Shown piece by piece: positions 25,089 through 34,072 of a stretch of DNA of 64,000 bases (position 1 is the first letter of the stretch; each line of letters begins with the position of its first letter). The notes beneath the pieces were generated by a model. That model was not told the origin of the DNA, made no database searches, and was given only the letters and a program-made list of their open reading frames with translations. Source of the stretch: Sphingomonas taxi (GTDB lineage: Bacteria; Pseudomonadota; Alphaproteobacteria; Sphingomonadales; Sphingomonadaceae). The stretch covers positions 81,480 to 145,479 of the forward strand of contig QFQI01000006.1 of NCBI GenBank assembly GCA_003243195.1, in the 5' to 3' direction. The position numbers were made by a program, and so were the translations under genes.

Positions 25089-26843
25089 GTGTCAATACGC
25101 CGGCTCCCCTCGCATCTGGTCAACCGCATCGCCGCGGGTGAAGTGGTGGAAAGACCGGCCAGCGCGTTGAAGGAGCTGGTCGAGAACGCGATCGATTCGG
25201 GCGCGTCGCGGATCGCGGTGGTGCTGGCCGCCGGGGGCGTGGAGCGGATCGAGGTCGCCGACGACGGGTGCGGCATGACGCCCGGCGAGATCGCGCTGGC
25301 GCTGGAACGGCACGCCACCTCCAAGCTGCCGGACGAAGACATCGACCGGGTGCAGACGCTCGGTTTCCGCGGGGAGGCGCTGCCCTCGATCGCGTCGGTC
25401 GCGCGACTGACGATCGAGAGCCGCCCGGCGGGCGCGGAGGGCTGGGCGCGCACGATCGACAATGGCGTGCTGGAACGCGACGGTCCGGCCGCATTGCCGC
25501 CGGGCACGCGCGTCGTGGCGGAGGCGCTGTTCGCGCACGTGCCGGCGCGGCGCAAGTTCCTGCGCTCGCCGCGCGCCGAATATGCCGCCTGCCTGGACGT
25601 GGTGCGGCGGCTGGCGATGGCGCGTCCCGACATCGCCTTCTCGGTCGAACATGACGGTCGCCGCACGCTGTCGCTCGCCGCCGCCGAGGGGCGGCCGGCG
25701 CGCGTCGCCGCGCTCACCGACCGGGCGCTGGCCGACAATTCGGTGGCGATCGACCTGGAGCGCGACGGCCATGTGCTGGGCGGGGTCGCCGGGCTGCCGA
25801 CCTTTCATCGCGGCGTGGCGGACCATCAATATCTGTTCGTGAACGGCCGCCCGGTGCGAGACCGGCTGCTGATCGGCGCGATCCGTGGCGCCTATGCCGA
25901 GATGATGCCGCGCGATCGCCATGCGGTGGTGGCGCTGTTCCTCGATGTGCCGCCCAGCGAGGTCGACGTGAACGTCCACCCCGCCAAGACCGAGGTCCGC
26001 TTCCGCGATCCCGCGCTGGTGCGCGGGATGATCGTGTCGGGGCTGCGGCGTGCGCTGGACGCGGCGGGACACCGCGTGTCCCACGACGCGCCGGCCGAGA
26101 TCGCGGCGCTGTTCCGGCCCGGGCCGGTCGCGGCGCCCGACACCGCGTGGCCGGCGCCGGTCACGGCGGCACCGGCGGTCCATGATCGCCGCCCGACCTT
26201 CTTCGCCGCCCCGCCGCAGGCGCGCCCCGCGCCCGACTGGACCCCGCCGCCGGAGCGCGACGATTTCCCGCTGGGGGTCGCGCGCGGGCAGGTGGCCAGG
26301 ACCTATATCGTCGCGGAGGCGGAGGACGGGCTGGTGCTGGTCGATCAGCATGCGGCGCATGAACGGCTCGTGCTGGAACGGATGCGCGCCGCGCTGGCGG
26401 GCGGCCGCGTCGCCAGCCAGACGCTGCTGATCCCCGAGGTGGTGGAACTGGACGAGCCGGCCTGCGACCGGCTGGAGGCACGCGCCGCCGAACTCGCCGA
26501 CTTCGGGCTGGAACTGGAGCGGTTCGGCGCGCGCGCGATGCTGGTGCGCGCCACGCCCGCGCTGTTGGGCAGCGGCGATCCCCGGGCGCTGGTCACCGAC
26601 CTCGCCGACGAACTCGCCGCCTATGACGAGGCGCTGTCGCTGCGCGAGCGGCTGGACGCGATCGCCGGCACGATGGCCTGCCATGGTTCGGTGCGCGCCG
26701 GCCGCATCCTCTCCCCGGCCGAGATGAACGCGCTGCTGCGCGAGATGGAGGCGACGCCGCACTCCGGCCAGTGCAACCATGGGCGCCCGACCTGGGTGAA
26801 GCTGGACCTGAAGACCGTCGCGCGGCTGTTCGGGCGGAGCTGA
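25089..26843 (+). CDS. mutL: DNA mismatch repair protein MutL with endonuclease motif
   Basis: A 584-residue protein. The N-terminal GHKL ATPase shows NRIAAGEVVERPASALKELV, ENAIDSGA, DDGCGM and the TLGFRGEAL loop; a proline-rich linker spans about 345-395. The C-terminal domain carries DQHAAHERLVLE at about 419-430, ACHGSVRAGR and QCNHGRPT, the metal-binding set of nicking MutL proteins. Alphaproteobacteria lack MutH, so MutL itself should nick the DNA. GTG 25089 is the start that keeps the family N-terminus SIRRLPSHLVNRIAAG. Confidence 0.96.
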   Translation: MSIRRLPSHLVNRIAAGEVVERPASALKELVENAIDSGASRIAVVLAAGGVERIEVADDGCGMTPGEIALALERHATSKLPDEDIDRVQTLGFRGEALPSIASVARLTIESRPAGAEGWARTIDNGVLERDGPAALPPGTRVVAEALFAHVPARRKFLRSPRAEYAACLDVVRRLAMARPDIAFSVEHDGRRTLSLAAAEGRPARVAALTDRALADNSVAIDLERDGHVLGGVAGLPTFHRGVADHQYLFVNGRPVRDRLLIGAIRGAYAEMMPRDRHAVVALFLDVPPSEVDVNVHPAKTEVRFRDPALVRGMIVSGLRRALDAAGHRVSHDAPAEIAALFRPGPVAAPDTAWPAPVTAAPAVHDRRPTFFAAPPQARPAPDWTPPPERDDFPLGVARGQVARTYIVAEAEDGLVLVDQHAAHERLVLERMRAALAGGRVASQTLLIPEVVELDEPACDRLEARAAELADFGLELERFGARAMLVRATPALLGSGDPRALVTDLADELAAYDEALSLRERLDAIAGTMACHGSVRAGRILSPAEMNALLREMEATPHSGQCNHGRPTWVKLDLKTVARLFGRS

Positions 26844-26876
26844 ACGCCGCCGGGCGCCGCGACGATCGCCGGCCCG

Positions 26877-27785
26877 CTACCATCCCTGCGCCCGGCGCGG
26901 GATGCGGTCAGCGAGGAAGCCGAGCCACGCCCTGATCTTCGCCGACAGCCGGCGGCGTGAATGGGTCATCGCGTGAACGGCGCCGAGGTCCATATAGTCG
27001 GCGTCAAGGCGCACCTCGATGAGGTCGCCGCGGTCGAGCGCCTGCTCCGCGATGAAGCGCGGGCCGTAGACCAGACCCTGGCCGGCGAGCGCGGCACGGA
27101 TCAGCGCCTCGCCGTTGTTGGCGTGCAGCGATCCCCGCACGGGAAGCTGCTGGCTGCCGTCCCGCCCGAAACCCCAGACAAAGGCGCCGGGGGAGGTCAC
27201 CAGCGTGTAGCCGAGGCAATCGTGGTCGCGCAGATCCGCGATCGTGGTCGGCGTGCCGCGTTCGGCCAGATAGGCGGGCGAGGCGCAGATCGCGAGCCGC
27301 ATGGGCGCGAGCCGCCGCGCGACGAGGCTGCTGTCCGCCGGTCGCCCGATGCGGATCGCCATGTCCCAGCGCTCCTCGAGAAGGTCGACATAGCGGTCGT
27401 CCAGCCCCAGCTCGATCGTGACGCCGGGGTGAAGCCGGTGGAACTCGGCCGCCAGGTCGGCCACGTGCATGACCCCGAACGTCGCGGGCGCGCTGACACG
27501 CAGCAGGCCCTCGACATTGCGCGCCTGCGCGGACGCGTCGGCGTCCGCCTCGGCAACGTCGGCCAGGATCCGCTCGGCCCGCTCCAGATACGCCGTCCCC
27601 GCATCGGTCAGCGCCAGGCGGCGCGTGGTGCGATGGACCAGCGTCGTGCCGAGCCGCGCCTCGAGCTGGTCGAGGTGCCGCGCGGCCATGGTCGGTGACA
27701 TGCCCATCGCGCGCGCCGCCGCGGACAGCCCGCCCAGCCGTATCGCGCGAACGAACACCTCCATGCCGGTCAGCCGATCCGCCAC
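26877..27785 (-). CDS. LysR-family transcriptional regulator
   Basis: A 302-residue regulator with an N-terminal winged helix (FVRAIRLGGLSAAARAMGMSPTMAARHLDQLEARLG, shown here only to describe residues 11-45) and a substrate-binding domain from about residue 90 (GLLRVSAPATFGVMHVADL). It is divergent from the dioxygenase-like and NmrA-like genes with 92 bp between the start codons, the usual layout for a LysR protein controlling its neighbours. The ligand is unknown. Confidence 0.92.
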   Translation of the reverse strand: MADRLTGMEVFVRAIRLGGLSAAARAMGMSPTMAARHLDQLEARLGTTLVHRTTRRLALTDAGTAYLERAERILADVAEADADASAQARNVEGLLRVSAPATFGVMHVADLAAEFHRLHPGVTIELGLDDRYVDLLEERWDMAIRIGRPADSSLVARRLAPMRLAICASPAYLAERGTPTTIADLRDHDCLGYTLVTSPGAFVWGFGRDGSQQLPVRGSLHANNGEALIRAALAGQGLVYGPRFIAEQALDRGDLIEVRLDADYMDLGAVHAMTHSRRRLSAKIRAWLGFLADRIPRRAQGW

Positions 27786-27877
27786 TTAACACTCCGGGTT
27801 CGAGGTCCACGTACGAAAGGACGTATTATCACACCGGCTGCGGCGATCCATATTCGCGTCATCGGGAAGGACACGAC

Positions 27878-28663
27878 ATGCAGCAGCCCAGCTTCTTCAT
27901 CCCGCACGGTGGTGGCCCGTGCTTCTTCATGGACGACCCGCGCGGCATCTGGACCGGCATGGCGGCGTTCCTGCGCAGCCTGCCCGCGACCCTCCCCGAA
28001 CGGCCGCGTGCCGTGCTGGTCGTATCGGGCCATTGGGAAACCGACGGCTTTGCGTTCACGGGTGCCGAGCATCCGCCGCTGCTCTATGATTATTACAACT
28101 TTCCGCCGCATACCTACGAGCTGCGCTATCCGGCGCCGGGCGCGCCCGAGCTGGCGGGGCGTGCGGCGGGGTTGCTCGCGGGGGCGGACATCCATGCGTC
28201 GGTCGATCCGCAACGCGGGCTGGACCACGGGGTATTCGTGCCATTGAAGGTCGCGCTGCCCGATGCCGACATCCCGGTGGTGGAAATGTCGGTCGATCGC
28301 CGGCTCGACCCCGCGCTGCACCTGGCGGCGGGGCGCGCCTTGTCGGTGCTGCGCGAGGAGGGCGTGCTGATCCTGGGATCGGGCATGAGCTTTCACAACA
28401 TGCGCGGCTATGGCGACCCGCGCTTCACCGCGCCCAGCCAGGCGTTCGACGGCTGGCTCACCGACGCCGTGGCGCAGGACGGCGCGGCGCGCGCCGAGGC
28501 GCTCGCGCGGTGGGAGGCCGCTCCGGCCGCGCGCCTGTCGCATCCGGAGGCCGAACATCTCCTGCCGCTCATGGTCGTCGCGGGGGCGGCGGAGGGCAGG
28601 GGAGAGCGGGTCTATTCCGAGCAGGTGCTGGAAACCGCGATCTCCGGCTTCCGCTTCCATTAA
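27878..28663 (+). CDS. Class III extradiol dioxygenase, DOPA 4,5-dioxygenase (YgiD) type
   Basis: A 261-residue enzyme of the LigB-like family. Likely Fe(II) ligands and active-site histidines are in FIPHGGGPCFF, VSGHWE, GLDHGVFVPL and SFHNMR, which match the YgiD group. It should open catechol rings next to the hydroxyls, using O2. ATG 27878 follows GGGAAGGAC. It is followed 20 bp later by an NmrA-like reductase gene, which suggests a shared role in catechol or quinone handling; the real substrate is unknown. Confidence 0.88.
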   Translation: MQQPSFFIPHGGGPCFFMDDPRGIWTGMAAFLRSLPATLPERPRAVLVVSGHWETDGFAFTGAEHPPLLYDYYNFPPHTYELRYPAPGAPELAGRAAGLLAGADIHASVDPQRGLDHGVFVPLKVALPDADIPVVEMSVDRRLDPALHLAAGRALSVLREEGVLILGSGMSFHNMRGYGDPRFTAPSQAFDGWLTDAVAQDGAARAEALARWEAAPAARLSHPEAEHLLPLMVVAGAAEGRGERVYSEQVLETAISGFRFH

Positions 28664-28683
28664 TCACGCGAAAGGACCATCAC

Positions 28684-29529
28684 ATGACCATCGCCATCAC
28701 GGGTGCCACCGGCCAGCTTGGCCGCCTCGTTATCCAGAGCCTCACGACAAAGGTGCCCGCCGACCGGATCGTGGCGCTGGTCCGCTCTCCCGACAAGGCC
28801 GCCGATCTCGGCGTGGCCGCGCGCCCGTTCGACTATGCGAAGCCCGACCAGCTTGCCCCGGCGCTGGCCGGCGTGGAGACGCTGCTGCTGATCTCGTCGA
28901 GCGAGGTCGGCCAGCGCGGAGCGCAGCACCGCAACGTGATCGCCGCGGCGAAGCAGGCGGGTGTCGCGCGGATAGCGTATACCAGCGTGCTGCACGCCGA
29001 TACCTCGCCGCTCAGCCTGGCGGACGAGCACAAGGAGACCGAGGCGGCGCTGGCCGAAGCGGGGATCCCGGCGACGATCCTGCGCAACGGCTGGTACACG
29101 GAGAACTATACGGGCTTCATTCCCGGTGCGCTCGCCGGCGGCGCGTTGGTCGGCAGTGCCGGCGATGCGCGCATTTCGTCCGCGACTCGCGCCGATTATG
29201 CCGAAGCCGCCGCGCTCGTCGTGGCCGGCAGCGGGCATGAGGGCCGGACCTACGAACTCGCCGGCGACACCGCCTGGACCCTGCCCGATCTCGCCGCCGA
29301 GATTTCGCGCCAGACCGGCCGCGACATCCGCTACACCAACCTGCCCGAAGCGGACTATGCCGCGGCGCTTGAGGGGGTCGGCCTGCCGCATGACCTGTCG
29401 GCGGCGCTCGCCAGCTATGACGTCGCCGCCGCGAAGGGGGCGCTGTTCGACGACAGCGGCACGCTGTCCACGCTGATCGGCCGCCCGACGACGCCGCTTG
29501 CCGAAGCGGTCAGGGCAGCGCTCGCCTGA
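28684..29529 (+). CDS. NmrA-like NAD(P)-binding protein, quinone reductase (QorB/YtfG) type
   Basis: A 281-residue atypical SDR. The cofactor motif is ITGATGQLGRLV at residues 5-16; the sequence continues like E. coli YtfG with LLLISSSEVGQR near 70, YTSVLHAD near 100 and RNGWYTENYTG near 140. YtfG reduces quinones with NADPH. It is likely cotranscribed with the upstream dioxygenase gene and under the divergent LysR regulator. Confidence 0.88.
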   Translation: MTIAITGATGQLGRLVIQSLTTKVPADRIVALVRSPDKAADLGVAARPFDYAKPDQLAPALAGVETLLLISSSEVGQRGAQHRNVIAAAKQAGVARIAYTSVLHADTSPLSLADEHKETEAALAEAGIPATILRNGWYTENYTGFIPGALAGGALVGSAGDARISSATRADYAEAAALVVAGSGHEGRTYELAGDTAWTLPDLAAEISRQTGRDIRYTNLPEADYAAALEGVGLPHDLSAALASYDVAAAKGALFDDSGTLSTLIGRPTTPLAEAVRAALA

Positions 29530-29589
29530 GCGGCCGACGCGACACCACCTCGCGCATGCCCTTGCGAAAAGGCGAGCGCGAGGCAGGCG

Positions 29590-30717
29590 TCAAGGGGCTG
29601 GAAGAACCAGCCGGAACAGCGTGGTGGCACCGGGTGTCAGCGTCAGCGTGCCGCCATGGCCCAGCGCGATCTGGCGGGCGAGGCTGAGCCCGATGCCGGT
29701 GCCGTCCGGCTTGGTGGTGTGGAAGGGGCGGAAGATGCGGGTTGCCGCTTCCGCCGACACGCCCGCGCCATTGTCCTCCACCTCGATCGACAGTCCGGTC
29801 GCGTCCGCCCGCATCCGCAGCGTCACACGCGGGTCCGGCATGGCGACGGCGGCCTCGGCGGCGTTCTGCAACAGCGCCCACACCGCCTGGCAGATCTGGT
29901 CGCGGTCAAACGGCCATGATGCGTCGCGGGCGTCCACTGCCAGCGCCACCATCGGCCAGCACCCCGCGAACAGTCGCGCCAGATCGTCCGCCAGCTCGGC
30001 CAGTCGCACCGCCCGTCGCGTCGGCTCCGGCAGCCGGGCCAGCGCGCGATAGGCTTCGGTGAAGCGCTGCAACCCCTCCGCGCGCCGCGCCAGCGTGCCC
30101 AGGATTTCGCCGAGCAGCTCCAGATCGACGCGCGGCTGCGCCACCGCCATCGCCCCGCTTTCCGCCAGCGACACGATGGGCGCCAGTCCGTTGAGCAGTT
30201 CATGACCCAGCACCTGGATCATCTCGGCTCCCACCCGCGCTTCCGCCGTTCGCTCCTCCTGCTCGACATCGACCAGTGCGGCGACGGTGCCGCCGTTAGC
30301 CACCGCCACGCGGTCGATCCGCCAGCTTCGTCCTTCGTGGCGCAGGCGCGACATGCCGGCGTCGGTCAGCCCGGCGGGTGGCGGCAGAATGCGGTCGTCG
30401 GTCGCGAACAGGCGCCGCGCGGCGCGGTTGAGCGCCCGAACGGCGTCGCCGTCGATCCCCAGCATCGGCGTCGGCGCGGCGTCGAGCAGGGTGCGCAGCA
30501 CCATCGCATCGGCGTCCACGCCGGCGGTGGATGGCTGCACGGCCTCGCGCGGCCGCGCCACCGCCGACCAAAGAAGCGCCGCCAGCCAGATCGCGACCAG
30601 CGCCGCGCCCGTCAGCAACCCCCAGAGTCGTTGGCTCCACGCCATCGCTCCGGCCACCCCGCAGGCGACGAGGACGATCGCGGCGGCGATCACGGGCAGG
30701 GCGTGCCTAGAGCCCAT
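29590..30717 (-). CDS. Membrane histidine kinase paired with a degenerate NtrC-type regulator
   Basis: A 375-residue kinase: two membrane helices within residues 8-52 with almost no periplasmic loop, a PAS-like segment (LLDAAPTPMLGIDGDAVRAL), an H-box VLGHELLNGLAPIVSLAE, N-box LLQNAAEA, G1 DNGAGVS and G2 GTGIGLSLARQ. The very short loop suggests it senses within the membrane or the cytoplasm. Its start overlaps the end of the response regulator gene by 11 bp, so they are one operon, divergent from the ABC efflux genes. Confidence 0.92.
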   Translation of the reverse strand: MGSRHALPVIAAAIVLVACGVAGAMAWSQRLWGLLTGAALVAIWLAALLWSAVARPREAVQPSTAGVDADAMVLRTLLDAAPTPMLGIDGDAVRALNRAARRLFATDDRILPPPAGLTDAGMSRLRHEGRSWRIDRVAVANGGTVAALVDVEQEERTAEARVGAEMIQVLGHELLNGLAPIVSLAESGAMAVAQPRVDLELLGEILGTLARRAEGLQRFTEAYRALARLPEPTRRAVRLAELADDLARLFAGCWPMVALAVDARDASWPFDRDQICQAVWALLQNAAEAAVAMPDPRVTLRMRADATGLSIEVEDNGAGVSAEAATRIFRPFHTTKPDGTGIGLSLARQIALGHGGTLTLTPGATTLFRLVLPAP

Positions 30718-32032
30718 GGCGCGCCATGCGGCGATAGAGCGCACCGCGGCTGAGCCCCAGCGCGGCGGCGGCATGGGTCACGTTGTGGCGATGCTCGCGC
30801 AGCGCCGCCTCGATCATCGCGCGCTCGGCATCGGTGAGGTCGAAGCCCGTGTCCGGCATCCCCGCCGCCACCTCGACGCGCAGGGGGGCGGGGGGCGAGA
30901 GCGCGGCCGCGTCGACGCTGCCGCCGCTCGACAACAGCACCGCCCGCTCGATCGCCAGCGCCAGCCCGCGCACCTCGTCCGGCCACACGGCGGTGCGGAC
31001 CGCCGCCTCCGCCGCTTCGGTTAGCCGCGCCCGTGGCTGGCCGAACCGCTCGCCCGCGATACGGGCGAAATGACGGGCGAGCAGCACCGCATCGTCGCCG
31101 CGCCCGGCAAGCGGCGGCACGCCGACCTCCACGGTCGCCACCCGCCGCCGCAGCGCCGGGACGAGCGCGGCGACGCCGTCGGCGATCGCGATGCAGCGCG
31201 CGCCGGCGGGAAGACGCTCGAGCAGCCGCGACTGCGCGATCGCATCCAGCAGGTCCGGATGGCGCAGGATAACGGTGCCGCCGCCGCCGGGAAGCTGATC
31301 GAGCCGGTCCCATGCCGCCGCGTCGCGCAGGTCGATCCGCACCGGCGCGATGCCGGCATGAGCGGAGGCGGCATGGATCGCCAGCGCCGCCAGCGTCCGC
31401 CCGCTCCCGGGCCGGCCGGTGACCGTTACCCCGGCGGGCGTTGGCCCGACGCGACGGATCAACTCGCGCAGCGCCTGCATGGCCGCGCTGTCCCCCAGCA
31501 GCCGTGCCGGTCCGGCGTCGGGCGCCACGCGGACCGCGGCCGGGGAAGACGCGTCGGCCGGGGTGCCGCGCGCGATCGCCGCTTCGACCTTGGCGACCAG
31601 TTCGGCATTGCGCCACGGCTTCATCGCGAAGTCGCGCGCGCCGGCCTGCATCGCCGCCACCGCGATGCGGATGCCGCTGTGCGCGGTGATGACCACCACG
31701 CAGGCGCCGGGATCGTCCGCCATGATCCGCGCGAGGCACGCCAGCCCTTCCTTCCCGCTCGACGCGCCCGGCGTGAAGTTCATGTCGAGCAGGATCGCGT
31801 CGTAGCGGGTCAGCGCCAGCCGCGAGAACGCTTCCTCCGGGCCGTTGGCGGTGTCGAGCGTGTGGCCCGCCAGCCGGAACGCGATCTCCATCGCCCGCGA
31901 CACCGCCGGATTGTCGTCGATCAGCAGGATCGCCATGCGGCTTGACACGGGTTCGGGCCGTCCATCCGTGGACACCCTGTCCGTCGCCGGACGGTCGCCC
32001 GAGGGAGGTGGCGGGGAAAATGCTTCGTTCAT
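30707..32032 (-). CDS. NtrC-like response regulator with inactivated AAA+ domain
   Basis: A 441-residue protein: receiver domain (about 33-150, phospho-Asp in ILLDMNF), an AAA+-like middle and a Fis-type helix-turn-helix at the end (AAAALGLSRGALYRRMARHG). The middle is degenerate: Walker A reads GRPGSGRT with the lysine replaced, Walker B reads VILRHPD without the acidic pair, and no GAFTGA loop exists. It therefore cannot act as a classical sigma-54 activator and probably works by DNA binding alone. ATG 31936 (MAILLIDD) is an alternative start. Confidence 0.88.
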   Translation of the reverse strand: MNEAFSPPPPSGDRPATDRVSTDGRPEPVSSRMAILLIDDNPAVSRAMEIAFRLAGHTLDTANGPEEAFSRLALTRYDAILLDMNFTPGASSGKEGLACLARIMADDPGACVVVITAHSGIRIAVAAMQAGARDFAMKPWRNAELVAKVEAAIARGTPADASSPAAVRVAPDAGPARLLGDSAAMQALRELIRRVGPTPAGVTVTGRPGSGRTLAALAIHAASAHAGIAPVRIDLRDAAAWDRLDQLPGGGGTVILRHPDLLDAIAQSRLLERLPAGARCIAIADGVAALVPALRRRVATVEVGVPPLAGRGDDAVLLARHFARIAGERFGQPRARLTEAAEAAVRTAVWPDEVRGLALAIERAVLLSSGGSVDAAALSPPAPLRVEVAAGMPDTGFDLTDAERAMIEAALREHRHNVTHAAAALGLSRGALYRRMARHGL

Positions 32033-32074
32033 AGCGGTTTAGGCTTTTCGGCTGTGGCGGGCGACAGTGTTCGC

Positions 32075-33358
32075 ATGATGACCGAACAGCCCGTGCACGC
32101 AACCATCTCTCCCGGGGCTACCATGGATCGCCGGATCGAACGCCCGCCGACGCCGTGGTGGCGCCGCCGGGGGGTGCTGATCGTGATGGCGCTGGCGGCG
32201 GCGGCGGTGCTGGTCTGGCGCGCGCTGCCCGCCGGGGGATCGACCGACATCGCCGCCGCCGATATCGAAACCGCGTCGGTCGTCCATGCGCCGTTCGCCG
32301 ACTATCTGCCGGTGCGTGCCACGGTCGCGCCGCGGGTGACGACATTGGTCGGGGTGCTGTCCGGCGGGCAGGTCGAGACGTTGCTGGTGCAGGACGGCGC
32401 CACGGTCGCGGCCGGCCAGCCGCTCGCCACCCTTGCCAATCCGACGCTGAAGCTCGACGTGCTGACCCGCGAGGCGCAGATCGCCAGCCAGTTGGGCAGC
32501 GTGGCGGGGGAGCATCTCGGCATCGAGCGCAACCGCCTCGACCGGGCGGGCCAGATCGCACAGGCCAATTACGACCTCATCAAGGCGCGTCGCGAACTCG
32601 GCATCCGCCAGCAGCTCCACGAGCAGGGCTTCGTCTCCGACGCGGGGGTCAGGAGCTTCGCCGAGGAAACCGCCTACCAGGAAAAGCGCCTCGCCCAGCT
32701 CCAGTCGGGCGGTGCGGCGGAGGCGCGGATCACCGCCACCCAGGGCTCGCGGCTCGAGGATACGCGCGGCCGGCTGGAGAGCAACCTGTCGGCGGTGCGC
32801 GCCGGGCTGGACGCGCTGGTGATCCGCGCGCCCACCGCCGGGCGGCTGACCAACTTCACCGTCCAGCCCGGCCAGACGCTGAAGGCCGGCGACCCCGCCG
32901 GCCAGGTCGACAGCCAGGGGTCGTGGAAGCTGGAGGCGGATGTCGACGAATATTTCCTCGGCCGGGTCGCGGTGGGGCAGAAGGCGACCGCCGCGCGCGT
33001 GCCGCTCACCGTCTCCAAGGTGCTGCCCGCGGTCAAGGACGGGCGCTTCCGCGTGGAGCTGACGTTCGACGGCGCCGCGCCCGCCGGCCTCAACCGCGGC
33101 CAGACGCTCGATCTGCGCATCACGCTGGGCAGCACCGCGCCGGCGCTGGTCGCGCCGGTCGGCGGCTGGCTGGAGTCGGGCGGCGGCACGCTCGCCTATG
33201 TCCTCGATGCTGATGGCGCCCATGCGCGCCGCCGCGCGGTGAAGACCGGCCGGCGCAATCCCGAGCAGGTCGAGATCCTGTCCGGCCTCCACGCCGGCGA
33301 GCGCATCGTCACCAGCAACACCGCGTCCGTGAAGGGCGACGTCCTCAACATCCGTTGA
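32075..33358 (+). CDS. Periplasmic adaptor of an ABC efflux system (HlyD/MacA-like)
   Basis: A 427-residue membrane fusion protein with one N-terminal membrane helix (VLIVMALAAAAVLVWRAL), a lipoyl-like half (GVLSGGQVETLLVQDGATVA), a coiled-coil hairpin and the second lipoyl half (VIRAPTAGRLTNFTVQPGQT). It bridges the inner-membrane permease to TolC. Starts at 32078 and 32123 are possible; the last would widen the divergent promoter region to 90 bp. First gene of the efflux operon, divergent from its regulator pair. Confidence 0.9.
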   Translation: MMTEQPVHATISPGATMDRRIERPPTPWWRRRGVLIVMALAAAAVLVWRALPAGGSTDIAAADIETASVVHAPFADYLPVRATVAPRVTTLVGVLSGGQVETLLVQDGATVAAGQPLATLANPTLKLDVLTREAQIASQLGSVAGEHLGIERNRLDRAGQIAQANYDLIKARRELGIRQQLHEQGFVSDAGVRSFAEETAYQEKRLAQLQSGGAAEARITATQGSRLEDTRGRLESNLSAVRAGLDALVIRAPTAGRLTNFTVQPGQTLKAGDPAGQVDSQGSWKLEADVDEYFLGRVAVGQKATAARVPLTVSKVLPAVKDGRFRVELTFDGAAPAGLNRGQTLDLRITLGSTAPALVAPVGGWLESGGGTLAYVLDADGAHARRRAVKTGRRNPEQVEILSGLHAGERIVTSNTASVKGDVLNIR

Positions 33359-33372
33359 CAGGGAGCAGACCC

Positions 33373-34050
33373 GTGATCCGTCTCGAGAACATCCAGCGCC
33401 GCTACATCTCCGACGAGGTCGAGACCACCGCGCTCCACGACATCGACCTCCATGTGGAAGCCGGCGAGTTCGTCGCGATCATGGGGCCGTCGGGCTGCGG
33501 CAAATCGACGCTCCTCAACACGCTCGGCACCGTCGATCGCCCGACCGGGGGACGCTACCTGTTCGGCGATCGCGATCTGGCGGTGCTCGACGAGCGGGCG
33601 CTGGCGAGGTTTCGCGGCAGCACGCTCGGCTTCGTGTTCCAGAGCTTCAACCTGATCGACGAGCTGACGATCGAGGAGAATGTCGCGCTCGGTCTCGCCT
33701 ATCGCCACGATGCCGGCGACCGTCGCGCCCGGGTGGCGGCGGCGATGGACAAGGTCGGCATTGCCCACCGCGCCCGTCACTATCCGCACCAATTGTCGGG
33801 CGGCCAACAGCAGCGCGCGGCCATCGCCCGTGCGATCGTCGGCGCGCCCCGGCTGATCCTCGCCGACGAGCCCACCGGCAACCTCGACACCGCCAATGGC
33901 GAGCAGGTGATGAACATCCTGACCGGGCTGAACGAGGAGGGCGCGACCATCGTGATGGTCACCCACTCCCCCAGCCACGCCGACATGGCGAAGCGCCGCA
34001 TCGACATGCTCGATGGCCGCATCGTCGCCAGCGCCATGCGCGCGATCTGA
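33373..34050 (+). CDS. ABC transporter ATPase, MacB/LolD type
   Basis: A 225-residue ATPase with Walker A GPSGCGKST, signature LSGGQQQR, Walker B LILADEPTGNLDT and the switch His in VTHSP. The sequence belongs to the MacB/LolD/FtsE group that drives mechanotransmission permeases. GTG 33373 was chosen because GGGAG at 33361-33365 precedes it and the family starts IRLENI. It works with the permease at 34852-37266. Confidence 0.95.
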   Translation: MIRLENIQRRYISDEVETTALHDIDLHVEAGEFVAIMGPSGCGKSTLLNTLGTVDRPTGGRYLFGDRDLAVLDERALARFRGSTLGFVFQSFNLIDELTIEENVALGLAYRHDAGDRRARVAAAMDKVGIAHRARHYPHQLSGGQQQRAAIARAIVGAPRLILADEPTGNLDTANGEQVMNILTGLNEEGATIVMVTHSPSHADMAKRRIDMLDGRIVASAMRAI

Positions 34051-34072
34051 CCGCCCGGAACAGGAGCAGCCC

